From NCBI GenBank assembly GCA_902534465.1, contig CACAPU010000005.1, positions 19,999-83,998 of the forward strand: a stretch of DNA of 64,000 nt. Reading direction: 5' to 3'. The stretch is from an uncultured Pelagibacteraceae bacterium (GTDB taxonomy: Bacteria > Pseudomonadota > Alphaproteobacteria > Pelagibacterales > Pelagibacteraceae). The translations under genes were made by a program, and so were the position numbers. The notes beneath the pieces were generated by a model that saw only the letters and a program-made list of their open reading frames with translations, did not search any database and had not been told where the DNA came from. Positions 52,582 through 61,256 of the stretch are shown one piece after another (the first letter of the stretch is position 1; each line of letters opens with the position of its first letter).

Positions 52582-53646
52582 TCAAATTTTTGGTTCTTGT
52601 TGTGTCATGCAATGAATGGCTCCAAAACCCCAAATTAAGTCACTACAATCAATAGCAACTACTTTCCTATTTGTAAAAAATTTTCTAAAAATTTTTAAAA
52701 CCTTTTTGTCTTCTTTTACATTAAATACTGGAACCAGGACTGTTTTATTGGTTATAAAAAAATTTAAATAACTTGCTGGGACACGTATTTTCTTTATAAT
52801 AACTGGGCTTGGCATAGGAATCTTTATTATTTTAAATTTTTTTCCATCTTCATCATAACTATTACTTAATATTTTTAAATTTTCTTTAAGAGCTTTATAA
52901 TTTTCATCTGATCTATTATTTTCTACAGCAATCATAATTGTATTTTTTGAGACAAATCTTGCAATATCATCGATATGACCGTGAGTGTCATCTCCAACAA
53001 TTCCTTTATTAAGCCAAATAAAATTCTTTGCATTTAAATATTCTGAGAACAGATTTTCATAGTCAATTTTTTTTAATCCTTTATTTCTCTCTTGTTTATT
53101 GCTCAATAAGCACTCCCTTGTAAGCAATATGGAGCCAAATCCATTGTTATCAAACGCACCCCCCTCCATTACTACTCTTCCAAATTTTTTTGAATTTACT
53201 TTTTTAGGTAAAATACTTTCAATATTCAAATAATTACTAATATAGTTATTGATTTTGTTATCATTTTTAAAATTTTTATATTTTGACCAGGCATTAAATT
53301 TAAAATCAAGCATGGTTTTTTTCCTATTTTTTTTGTTTACCAAAAATATCGGCCCAGAGTCTCTTAACCAAATTCTATCCGTTTTAAGTTTATGAAATTT
53401 AATGTTAGATATATTACAACCTATTTTTTTTAAATATACTCTCGCAGTCTTTATACTTTTGGTATTATTGACTAATAAATCTATTCTTTGATCCTTTGTT
53501 AAATTTTTTATTATTTTTCCAACTACATTTGGTATTTTTTTAAATAACCCAGGCCAATCATTTTTATTATGAGGCCAAGCCATCCAAACTGATTTTTGAG
53601 GCTCCCATTCTGCTGGCATTCTGAATTCACTTATTTTTTTACTCAT
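52582..53646 (-). CDS. aguA: Agmatine deiminase
   Basis: Converts agmatine to N-carbamoylputrescine and ammonia. It has 354 residues of the PAD-type fold: FRMPAEWEPQKSVWMAWPHN, RIWLRDSGPIFLVN, VVMEGGAFDNNGFGSILLTRECLL, LNKGIVGDDTHGHIDDIARF, and the catalytic cysteine in GFGAIHCMTQQEP. The glycine-rich segment usually written GGGNIHC reads GFGAIHC. It overlaps aguB by 8 bases and is the last gene of the polyamine cluster. Confidence 0.95.
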   Translation of the reverse strand: MSKKISEFRMPAEWEPQKSVWMAWPHNKNDWPGLFKKIPNVVGKIIKNLTKDQRIDLLVNNTKSIKTARVYLKKIGCNISNIKFHKLKTDRIWLRDSGPIFLVNKKNRKKTMLDFKFNAWSKYKNFKNDNKINNYISNYLNIESILPKKVNSKKFGRVVMEGGAFDNNGFGSILLTRECLLSNKQERNKGLKKIDYENLFSEYLNAKNFIWLNKGIVGDDTHGHIDDIARFVSKNTIMIAVENNRSDENYKALKENLKILSNSYDEDGKKFKIIKIPMPSPVIIKKIRVPASYLNFFITNKTVLVPVFNVKEDKKVLKIFRKFFTNRKVVAIDCSDLIWGFGAIHCMTQQEPKI

Positions 53647-54520
53647 CTTCTGGATTTTCGAGAATATCTTTGTAAAATTCAGTTCTTCTGTCTCTTAAAA
53701 AAGGCCAGTGTTGTCTTGCAGTATCTATTTTTTTATAATCTATTTCACAAACTAAAATATCTTCTTTTTTATTTCCTGCTTTTGCAATCACTTTACCACT
53801 AGGATCTATCACCATTGAATTACCCCAAAATTCAATTTTTTTCCTACCTTTTGTTTCTACCCCAACTCTATTTATAGCAGCCACATAAGTTCCATTAGCT
53901 ATAGCATGAGATTTTTGCATTGTGATCCAAGATTCTAATTGAGATTTTCCAAACTTTCTTTTTTCTTTTGGATGCCATCCAATAGCAGTAGGATAAAAAA
54001 TAATTTGGGCACCCTTTAAAGCTGTAAGCCTTGCAGCTTCAGGAAACCACTGATCCCAACATATAAGAGGACCTATTTTTCCAAATTTTGTCTTAACACT
54101 TTTAAATCCAAGGTCTCCAGGACTGAAATAAAATTTTTCATAATACCCCGGATCATCAGGTATGTGCATCTTACGATATTTAGACAAAATATTACCATTT
54201 TCGTTAATGATGATACTGGTGTTATGATAAAATCCAGATGTTACTTTTTCAAACAGTGTTATATTTAAAACAACACTTAGCTCATTTGCTAAATCACAAA
54301 ATATACTAGAAATCTTTCCTGGAATTTTTTCTGCAAATTTAAAGTTTGAATGACTTTCTGTTTGGCAAAAATAATTAGTCAAAAAAAGCTCTGGGAGACA
54401 AATTATATTTGCTTTTTTTTCTGCAGCTTTTTTAATATTTTTTATTGCTAAATCTAAATTTGATTGAATTGTTCCTAACGATTTGCTTTGGATTAAAGCT
54501 ATTTTAACTTTTTTGATCAT
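53639..54520 (-). CDS. aguB: N-carbamoylputrescine amidase
   Basis: Nitrilase-superfamily enzyme that releases putrescine from N-carbamoylputrescine. It has 293 residues. The catalytic triad is visible: Glu in CLPELFLTNYFCQ, Lys in SKYRKMHIPDDPGYYEKFYF, and Cys in GPLICWDQWFPEAARL. The long match around the cysteine is typical of AguB rather than other amidases. It sits 3 bases after the deoxyhypusine-synthase-like gene and overlaps aguA, completing agmatine-to-putrescine conversion. Confidence 0.94.
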   Translation of the reverse strand: MIKKVKIALIQSKSLGTIQSNLDLAIKNIKKAAEKKANIICLPELFLTNYFCQTESHSNFKFAEKIPGKISSIFCDLANELSVVLNITLFEKVTSGFYHNTSIIINENGNILSKYRKMHIPDDPGYYEKFYFSPGDLGFKSVKTKFGKIGPLICWDQWFPEAARLTALKGAQIIFYPTAIGWHPKEKRKFGKSQLESWITMQKSHAIANGTYVAAINRVGVETKGRKKIEFWGNSMVIDPSGKVIAKAGNKKEDILVCEIDYKKIDTARQHWPFLRDRRTEFYKDILENPEDE

Positions 54521-54523
54521 TAA

Positions 54524-55564
54524 TCAAAATATTTTGGAAAAATTTTTTCTATTTCGGTTTTTCCATTCTCCCCTATGATATGCATCACTAGCTATCAAAG
54601 GTAATACACTAGTTGCTTCTGCAAAAACCATTTGTTCTTTTGTTATATCAACTTTGCCCCATGAACTTGCCTCTTTTAAAGTTGAACTACTACACGCACC
54701 ATCTCTAGTGTCAGCTACTGTTATTTGAATAGCATATTTATGCATATCTACATTTTTACCTAAAAGTTCAGCACAAATCACAGTATCTTGAATAAAATTT
54801 TTTGGAACACCTCCACCTATCATAAAAAGACCTGATCCTTTAGATCTTATTTTAATTTCAGTTAATTCTCTGAACTCTCTTATTGAGTCAATAGTAATAT
54901 GATTTTTTGGATTTCTTTCTTGATGCATTACTAGTCCAAATCCAGCGCTAGAGTCTGTAAATGCGGGACAAAATATTGGAACATTATTATCATATGCAAC
55001 TTCAATCAATGAGTCTCTTTTCTTTGCATTTGTTTTAAGGTATTTTCCAATTTCTTTTATAAACTCTCTCGATGTATAGGCTCTTGGTTCTAATTGGTCA
55101 GCTATCTCTCCTATCGTTTTATCACATAATTGAAGCTCATTTTCGTCAATATAAGTATCATAAATTCTGTCAATGTAATTATTCCTCAATTCAGTATCAT
55201 CTTGATACTGTGATCCCTGATAATGTTTAAAGCCTAAAGCCTCAAAGAAATCCATATCAATTATTGAAGCCCCAGTAGCAATTATTGCATCGACCATATT
55301 GTATTTAACCAAATCCCTATATACATGCATACATCCAGCAGCAGATGTTGACCCTGCAAGAGTTAGAAAGATTGTACAATCTTGGTCTTTAATCATTTCA
55401 TTATAAATATTTGCGGCATTTGCAGTCTCTCTAGAAACAAAAGACATTTTTTTCATTGATGAAATAATATGTCTTGCATCAAAAGAAGTTATATCGATAT
55501 GCTCAACTTCTTTACTAAGTAAGTCTTTTTTTCTGTTATTTGAATGATTTTTGTTATCTGACAT
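54524..55564 (-). CDS. Deoxyhypusine synthase-like protein (possible homospermidine synthase)
   Basis: It has 346 residues of the deoxyhypusine synthase family: FLTLAGSTSAAGCMHVYRDLV, DAIIATGASIIDMDFFEALG, VPIFCPAFTDSSAGFGLV, GGGVPKNFI, and near the end ASSWGKVDI, in which Lys304 matches the lysine that forms the enzyme intermediate in eukaryotes. Bacteria lack eIF5A, so the true acceptor must differ; homospermidine synthesis from spermidine and putrescine is known for relatives. It lies between a PLP decarboxylase and aguB, so a polyamine substrate is likely. Its exact product is not decided by sequence. Confidence 0.85.
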   Translation of the reverse strand: MSDNKNHSNNRKKDLLSKEVEHIDITSFDARHIISSMKKMSFVSRETANAANIYNEMIKDQDCTIFLTLAGSTSAAGCMHVYRDLVKYNMVDAIIATGASIIDMDFFEALGFKHYQGSQYQDDTELRNNYIDRIYDTYIDENELQLCDKTIGEIADQLEPRAYTSREFIKEIGKYLKTNAKKRDSLIEVAYDNNVPIFCPAFTDSSAGFGLVMHQERNPKNHITIDSIREFRELTEIKIRSKGSGLFMIGGGVPKNFIQDTVICAELLGKNVDMHKYAIQITVADTRDGACSSSTLKEASSWGKVDITKEQMVFAEATSVLPLIASDAYHRGEWKNRNRKNFSKIF

Positions 55565-56742
55565 TAAGCAACAAGAAACTCTTTATTTGCCTCTTTGTCA
55601 TACATAGTCATTATAGGATTATCCTCAACTTCGTAAATTTCATCAGAGTAAAATCCGTTAAATTTTGTTCTAAAAGTAAGTCCGTAAGCTCCCAATTGTC
55701 CAAGCTCTATATAATCTTTTTCTTTTATATTGTTGGGCAGGATAAAAGGCCCTTTCATATAATCCATGCTATCACATGTTGGGCCATAGAAATCAAATGA
55801 TGTTAATTTTTTTGAAACAACTCTACCATCAGTTATCATTTTTGAAGGGTATACAATATTTGGAACACCAGCATCAAATAAAGTTCCATACGTTCCATCA
55901 TTTATATAAAGTTTTTGTTTTTTTCTTAAATCTACTCTAACTATTGTTGAACCACTCTCTGCAACAATTGCTCTTCCAGGTTCGCATATAATTTCTGGAA
56001 GTTTTTCTATTTTTAAATTTTCTAAGCTTTTTTTAATTTCATTAAAGTAGTTATCTAATGATTGAGGTATTAGGTCAGGATATATAGTTGGAAATCCACC
56101 ACCAACATTGATTGCATCAGGTATTATTTTTGTTTTTTTTATAATGTTTCCAATTTCAAATATTCCTTTAGAATATGAAATTGGATGCATACACTGTGAA
56201 CCAACATGAAAACTTAGGCCAACCTTTCTTGCATATTGTTTAGTCAATCTAAGAAGCCCTACAGCTTCATTATTAATTGCTCCAAATTTTTTTGATAAAT
56301 CTATCTCTGCATGCTCATTAGATACAGAAACTCTCACAAACAAATTTAAATTTTTTGCATGATTTGTACTCTCAAGAATTTTTATTAATTCATCTTTAGT
56401 ATCTAAAGAGAAAGTTTTTACGTTATATTTAAAGTATGCATCTTTTATACTTTCTCTGCTCTTTACGGTGTGCATATAAGAGCAATCAGCTTTTGGACTT
56501 AATTTTCTAATAGTTTCTATCTCCTTAATAGAGGCTACGTCAAAACTATTTATTCCACTTTCAAGGATAGTGTTTAAAACTACCGGATGAGGATTAGTTT
56601 TTAAAGCATAAAGAATTTTGCCTGGAAAGTTTTTCTGAAAGTATTTAGAGGCAACTTTTATTGACTCTTTTCTAATACAATAAACAGGTTTTGTTGGTCT
56701 CAGTTGATTAACTAACGCTTCAACTGACTTAAATTTTTGCAT
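55564..56742 (-). CDS. Type III PLP decarboxylase (ornithine/lysine/arginine-like)
   Basis: It has 392 residues of the alanine-racemase-fold decarboxylase group: the PLP lysine in ILYALKTNPHPVVL, SFHVGSQCMHP, NVGGGFPTIYPD, CEPGRAIVAESGS, and the catalytic cysteine in FYGPTCDSMDYM. Length and motifs suit ornithine or lysine/ornithine decarboxylase. The substrate-specificity helix region (LYINDGTYGTLFDAG) differs from the eukaryotic ornithine enzymes I remember, so arginine or lysine cannot be ruled out. AGAGG at 56750-56754 gives a good ribosome binding site. It is the first gene of the cluster, behind a leader with two hairpins. Confidence 0.88.
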   Translation of the reverse strand: MQKFKSVEALVNQLRPTKPVYCIRKESIKVASKYFQKNFPGKILYALKTNPHPVVLNTILESGINSFDVASIKEIETIRKLSPKADCSYMHTVKSRESIKDAYFKYNVKTFSLDTKDELIKILESTNHAKNLNLFVRVSVSNEHAEIDLSKKFGAINNEAVGLLRLTKQYARKVGLSFHVGSQCMHPISYSKGIFEIGNIIKKTKIIPDAINVGGGFPTIYPDLIPQSLDNYFNEIKKSLENLKIEKLPEIICEPGRAIVAESGSTIVRVDLRKKQKLYINDGTYGTLFDAGVPNIVYPSKMITDGRVVSKKLTSFDFYGPTCDSMDYMKGPFILPNNIKEKDYIELGQLGAYGLTFRTKFNGFYSDEIYEVEDNPIMTMYDKEANKEFLVA

Positions 56743-56776
56743 ATCTGCACCTCTAAAAAAAATTTACAAAAAAAAC

Positions 56777-56793
56777 TGCATATCAAGTATGCA
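56777..56793 (-). terminator. Terminator-like hairpin in the leader of the polyamine operon
   Basis: On the minus strand TGCATA-CTTGA-TATGCA forms a six-pair stem, followed by one G and eight T (775-768). It lies about 35 bases upstream of the decarboxylase start codon, in the right orientation to act as an attenuator. The stem is short and AT-rich, so it would be weak. Confidence 0.4.
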
Positions 56794-56798
56794 AGTTT

Positions 56799-56817
56799 CA
56801 TAAATGCAGCATTTATG
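56799..56817. repeat. Palindrome CATAAATG-CAG-CATTTATG
   Basis: Perfect eight-base inverted repeat with a three-base loop, between the divergent decarboxylase gene and actR. It could be an operator or, on the minus strand, an upstream RNA hairpin partnering the terminator-like stem. Confidence 0.55.
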
Positions 56818-56885
56818 CAAAAAAATTATTAATGTAAAGCAAATAATGCTATTGAAATATTAATTTTTATTTCCATATAGGGGGT

Positions 56886-57449
56886 ATGATTAACCAACCA
56901 ACACTTCAAAAACTGACTGATTTCGAGGATAAATCACTTCTAATAGTCGACGACGATAACCCATTTAGACAGAGATTAGCTAGAGCCATGGAAAAAAAGG
57001 GCTTTAGTGTAACACAAGCTGAGAGTGTAAAAGTTGGAATAGAGACTGTAAAATCTAAAAGTCCAGCATTTGCCGTAGTAGATCTTAGATTAAACGATGG
57101 AAATGGACTAGAGGTTGTAAAAGAAATTCAAAAAGCGAACCTTAAAAGTAGAATTATAATGCTAACTGGTTATGGAAATATTCCCACAGCAGTTGCTGCT
57201 ATTAAAGAGGGGGCAATAGATTATATAGCTAAACCAGCAGATGCAGATGATGTAGAAAAAGCACTTTTAGCAGATCCAAATCAAAAACCAGCTCCACCAG
57301 AAAACCCTATGTCGGCAGACAGAGTTAAATGGGAGCATATACATAGAGTATTTGAATTATGCAATAGAAACGTCTCTGAGACGGCTAGAAGACTAAAAAT
57401 GCACAGAAGAACACTTCAAAGAATACTTTCTAAAAGATCACCAAGATAA
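56886..57449 (+). CDS. actR: ActR/RegA-type response regulator
   Basis: Global redox/pH regulator family of alphaproteobacteria. It has 187 residues: receiver domain with SLLIVDDDNPFRQRLARAM (acidic pocket), the phosphorylated aspartate in FAVVDLRLNDG, and the lysine in DYIAKPADADD; a proline-rich linker; and a Fis-type helix-turn-helix (RNVSETARRLKMHRRTLQRIL). The C-terminus is nearly that of RegA/ActR. The usual sensor kinase RegB/ActS is not adjacent. GGGGG immediately before the ATG is an unusual, G-rich ribosome binding site for this genome. Confidence 0.93.
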   Translation: MINQPTLQKLTDFEDKSLLIVDDDNPFRQRLARAMEKKGFSVTQAESVKVGIETVKSKSPAFAVVDLRLNDGNGLEVVKEIQKANLKSRIIMLTGYGNIPTAVAAIKEGAIDYIAKPADADDVEKALLADPNQKPAPPENPMSADRVKWEHIHRVFELCNRNVSETARRLKMHRRTLQRILSKRSPR

Positions 57450-57450
57450 A

Positions 57451-58380
57451 CTAATTTTTAGTAAGTCTTAAAAATACATCTTCAAGATCACCATCATCAG
57501 TTGAAATATCCTTAATTAATACACCTTGTTTTTTTATTTCCGCAATAATTTTATCAATGCTTAATTTACTTTTCTCATATGACAAAACTAATTTTTTTTC
57601 CTCATTTGAGATTATTTTTACAGATTCGAATAGGCCATCTTTAATGTTAGTTTTTTTATCTAACATAAAATAAACAATTTTAGTCTGAATTCTTTCTAAA
57701 AGGTTTTTTGTTGTATCTAAGGCAACTAAATTTCCTTCACTTAAAATACCTATTCTATCACACATTTTTTCTGCTTCTTCAAGATAATGAGTTGTAAGTA
57801 TAGTTGTTACACCTTGTTTATTTAGCGATTTTACGTTTTCCCACAGAGTTGTTCTTAGCTCCACATCCACACCTGCAGTTGGTTCATCTAAAATAATAAT
57901 TGGAGGTTGATGAACCATAGCTTTAGCTACTAATAATCTTCTCTTCATGCCTCCTGATAAACTTCTAGCATAACTGTCAGCTTGATCTTCTAATGATACC
58001 AATTTTAATATCGTATCTGTGATTCTATCTTTATCCTTTATGCCATACAAGCCTGCTTGAAGTTCTAACAATTTTCTAGGACTAAAAAATGGATCAAAAT
58101 TAACTTCTTGTGGAACAATGCCGATAGATGCTCTAACTTGTCTTGGGTTTTTATCTAAGTTGAAACCCCAAACATTAACTTCACCACCAGATTTTATGAC
58201 TGACCCACCTAATATGTTAATAAATGTGCTCTTTCCAGCCCCGTTTGGTCCTAATAATCCAAAGATTTCACCCTCTTTCACTTCTAAGTTTAAATTATTG
58301 AGGGCATGAATTTGTTTGGAGCCATATTTTGAATATACTTTATTTAAGTTTTTAACAGTTAATACGTTTTTTTTATTCAT
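57451..58380 (-). CDS. ABC-2-type transporter ATP-binding protein
   Basis: ATPase of an export-type ABC system, 309 residues: GLLGPNGAGKSTFINILGG (Walker A), SLSGGMKRRLLVAKAMVHQPPIIILDEPTAGVD (signature and Walker B), TTHYLEEAEKMCDRIGIL (switch histidine). The C-terminal 80 residues match the extra domain of the DrrA/CcmA-like group. No permease gene is adjacent on either side, so the membrane partner must be elsewhere. It converges with actR, 1 base apart, and is divergent from polA. Confidence 0.9.
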   Translation of the reverse strand: MNKKNVLTVKNLNKVYSKYGSKQIHALNNLNLEVKEGEIFGLLGPNGAGKSTFINILGGSVIKSGGEVNVWGFNLDKNPRQVRASIGIVPQEVNFDPFFSPRKLLELQAGLYGIKDKDRITDTILKLVSLEDQADSYARSLSGGMKRRLLVAKAMVHQPPIIILDEPTAGVDVELRTTLWENVKSLNKQGVTTILTTHYLEEAEKMCDRIGILSEGNLVALDTTKNLLERIQTKIVYFMLDKKTNIKDGLFESVKIISNEEKKLVLSYEKSKLSIDKIIAEIKKQGVLIKDISTDDGDLEDVFLRLTKN

Positions 58381-58430
58381 TTGAGGGCATACATTTATTA
58401 CATTTAAAGAAATTAAGATATCATTACATT

Positions 58431-61205
58431 ATGGAGAAAATTAAAAAAAGTGACCATTTTTACTTAATAGACGGCTCAGGGTACATTTTCAGAGCATATT
58501 ATGCTTTACCACCTTTAACTAGAAAAAGTGACGGTTTACCAGTTGGAGCAGTAAGTGGATTTTGTAACATGCTATTTAAATTATTAGAAGACTCTAAATC
58601 AAATGACAACTCAGAAAAACCTACACACTTTGCTGTAATATTTGACTCAGCGAGAAAGAATTTTAGAAATGAAATTTATTCTGAATACAAAGGAAATAGA
58701 TCTGATGCACCTGATGATTTAATTCCTCAATTTGAATATATAAGAAAATCTGTAGAGGCATTTAATTTACCTTCGATTGAGTTAATAAATTATGAGGCAG
58801 ACGATTTGATAGCAACTTATGTAGAGAAAATTTTGGATTTAGGTGCAAAAGTTACGATAGTTTCATCTGATAAAGATTTAATGCAACTATACAAAAAGGG
58901 TGTCAGAATTTATGATCCCATGAAGAATAAATTTATCAATAAAGATGATGTGTTAAATAAATTTGGTGTTACTGCAGAAAAAGTAATAGATGTTCAATCT
59001 TTAGCTGGCGACAGTACAGATAATGTTCCTGGTGTTCCTGGTATCGGAGTAAAGACTGCAGCAGAGTTAATAAATCAATATGGTACTTTAGAAAATTTAT
59101 TGAAGAATGCGTCTAAAATAAGACAAAATAAAAGAAGAGAAACTTTAATAAATAATAAGGAAGATGCAATTGTTAGTAAAAAACTTGTCACATTAAAAAA
59201 AGATGTACCAGTAAAAAATAAAATAGAGGAGTTTATATTAAAAAATGTTGATAAAGATAAACTTTATTCTTTTTTAAGAGAAATGGAATTCAATAGGTTG
59301 TTGAGTTCTGCTATTTCAAAATATGGGAGCGCAAGTGATCAGGCAACCAAAGATATTGAAAAAAATTTAGACAAATTATCAGAAATTAAAAAAAGCAATT
59401 ATCAACTAATAAAAAATGAGAAAGAAGTTGAGGATTGGATGAAACAATCTGAGGAAATAGGAGAATTTGCAATTGATACTGAAACAACTTCATTAGATCC
59501 TCACACAGCAAAATTAGTAGGTATTTCAATTTCTAATAGAATTGGAAAAGCTTGCTACATTCCACTTAATCACGTTAGTGGAGACAATTTAGATGAAAAA
59601 AAGATATTAAAAATTTTAAAGAGTTATTTAGAGGATGGAAGTATTAAAAAAATAGGCCAAAATATTAAGTTTGATTACATTGTTTTTTATCACCGGGGAA
59701 TAACTATAAATGCAATGGAAGATACCATGCTTATGTCTTACACATTAGATGCTGGAAAAAATAGACATAATATGGATACTCTTTCAGAGATCCATCTTGG
59801 TCATAAAACTATTAAATATAAGGATTTAGTTGGAACTGGAAAAAAACAACTTAACTTTTCTCAAGTCAACATAGCGCAAGCCAAAGATTATGCAGCAGAA
59901 GACTCAGATATTACATACCGATTATACAAAATCTTTCTTAAATCTTTGAAGACTGAAAAGTTACTTAATATTTACGAGTTATTTGAGAAACCTTTAATAA
60001 AAATACTTGCAGAAATGGAGATAAAAGGAATTAAACTTGATAAATCTTCACTTAATAAATTGTCCTCAAAATTTTCTAAAAAAATCGAAAAATTAGAAAA
60101 ATCGATTTTTAAAATTTCAAAAAAAACATTTAATATTGGATCAACAAAACAGCTTGGTGAGATTATGTATAACGATTTAAAAATTGCAGCTCTTAAGAAA
60201 ACTAAAAAAGGAAGTTTTGCCACTAGTGCTTCTGTTTTAGAAGATTTGGCTTTTAAAGGCTATGAGTTTCCAAAATTAATCCTGGAGTGGAGACAAATAA
60301 GTAAACTTAAGAATACGTATTCAGATGCGTTACCTGAACATATAAATCATAATACTCAGAGAGTGCATACATCATTTTTATTAGCAGCTACTTCTACAGG
60401 CAGGTTGGCTTCAAGTGATCCAAATTTACAAAATATTCCAATAAAATCTGACGATGGTAAAGATATAAGAAGAGCTTTTGTTTCAGAAAAAAATAATAAA
60501 TTAATATCAGCAGACTATAATCAGGTTGAGATGAGGATATTAGCTGATTTAGCTGATGTTAAACAATTAAAAAAGGCTTTTGTAAATAATGAAGATATAC
60601 ACACATTAACTGCAAGTCAGGTTTTTGGAAAAGAAATTAATAAAATTGATTCTGAGACTAGAAGAAAAGCAAAGGCGATCAATTTTGGAATAATTTATGG
60701 AATCTCACAATATGGTTTAGCAAAACAAATTAATGTTTCAAATAATGAAGCAGAGGAATTTTTAAATTCCTATTTCAAAAAATTTCCTGAAATTAAAGAT
60801 TACATGAAAACAACAGTAAATTTCTGCAGAAAAAGTGGATATGTTAGTAATATTTTTGGAAGAAAAACACACTTAACTGGCATTAATGATAAGAATTATA
60901 ATGTTCGAAATTTTCAAGAGAGGGCAGCAATAAATGCTCCAATTCAAGGGTCAGCTTCAGAAATAATGAGGTTAGCGATGATAAGGATAAATAAAGAATT
61001 ATCAAAAGATAAAAAGAATAGCCTTAAGATGCTTTTACAAATACATGATGAGTTAATATTTGAGGAAAATTTAAAAAAAACCAAAAAAAGTACCAAATTA
61101 ATAAAAGATTTGATGTTGAGTGTGAAAGATAGTCAACTTCATTCATTTTCCATACCACTTTTAGTGGACATAAACATTGGAGAAAATTGGGGAGAACTTC
61201 ATTAG
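58431..61205 (+). CDS. polA: DNA polymerase I
   Basis: Repair and lagging-strand polymerase of 924 residues with all three domains. The 5' nuclease (about 1-300) has YLIDGSGYIFRAYYALP, ADDLIATY and GDSTDNVPGVPGIGVKTA. The 3'-5' proofreading exonuclease appears active, with DTETTSLDP, GQNIKFD and YAAEDSDITYRL. The polymerase has TGRLASSDPNLQNIP, ADYNQVEMRILADLAD (motif A), RRKAKAINFGIIYGIS (O helix, Phe position) and QIHDELIFEE (motif C). Retention of proofreading is worth noting, since many AT-rich reduced genomes lose it. Confidence 0.98.
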   Translation: MEKIKKSDHFYLIDGSGYIFRAYYALPPLTRKSDGLPVGAVSGFCNMLFKLLEDSKSNDNSEKPTHFAVIFDSARKNFRNEIYSEYKGNRSDAPDDLIPQFEYIRKSVEAFNLPSIELINYEADDLIATYVEKILDLGAKVTIVSSDKDLMQLYKKGVRIYDPMKNKFINKDDVLNKFGVTAEKVIDVQSLAGDSTDNVPGVPGIGVKTAAELINQYGTLENLLKNASKIRQNKRRETLINNKEDAIVSKKLVTLKKDVPVKNKIEEFILKNVDKDKLYSFLREMEFNRLLSSAISKYGSASDQATKDIEKNLDKLSEIKKSNYQLIKNEKEVEDWMKQSEEIGEFAIDTETTSLDPHTAKLVGISISNRIGKACYIPLNHVSGDNLDEKKILKILKSYLEDGSIKKIGQNIKFDYIVFYHRGITINAMEDTMLMSYTLDAGKNRHNMDTLSEIHLGHKTIKYKDLVGTGKKQLNFSQVNIAQAKDYAAEDSDITYRLYKIFLKSLKTEKLLNIYELFEKPLIKILAEMEIKGIKLDKSSLNKLSSKFSKKIEKLEKSIFKISKKTFNIGSTKQLGEIMYNDLKIAALKKTKKGSFATSASVLEDLAFKGYEFPKLILEWRQISKLKNTYSDALPEHINHNTQRVHTSFLLAATSTGRLASSDPNLQNIPIKSDDGKDIRRAFVSEKNNKLISADYNQVEMRILADLADVKQLKKAFVNNEDIHTLTASQVFGKEINKIDSETRRKAKAINFGIIYGISQYGLAKQINVSNNEAEEFLNSYFKKFPEIKDYMKTTVNFCRKSGYVSNIFGRKTHLTGINDKNYNVRNFQERAAINAPIQGSASEIMRLAMIRINKELSKDKKNSLKMLLQIHDELIFEENLKKTKKSTKLIKDLMLSVKDSQLHSFSIPLLVDINIGENWGELH

Positions 61206-61216
61206 TAAACAAACAA

Positions 61217-61245
61217 TTGCCCTAATATGAACAATTTAGTATTTT
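61217..61245 (+). promoter_or_regulatory. Possible promoter of chvI-chvG
   Basis: TTGCCC (61217-61222) and TATTTT (61240-61245), each 4 of 6 to consensus, are separated by 17 bases. Transcription would begin about five bases before the chvI ATG. Weak evidence in such AT-rich DNA. Confidence 0.25.
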
Positions 61246-61256
61246 TATTTTAGATT

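Noticed and set aside
56743-56885. Known speF-type or SAM riboswitch upstream of the decarboxylase
   Set aside because: No recognisable aptamer core (no GATTTAAC or GCTAAA elements); only the hairpins described as a finding.
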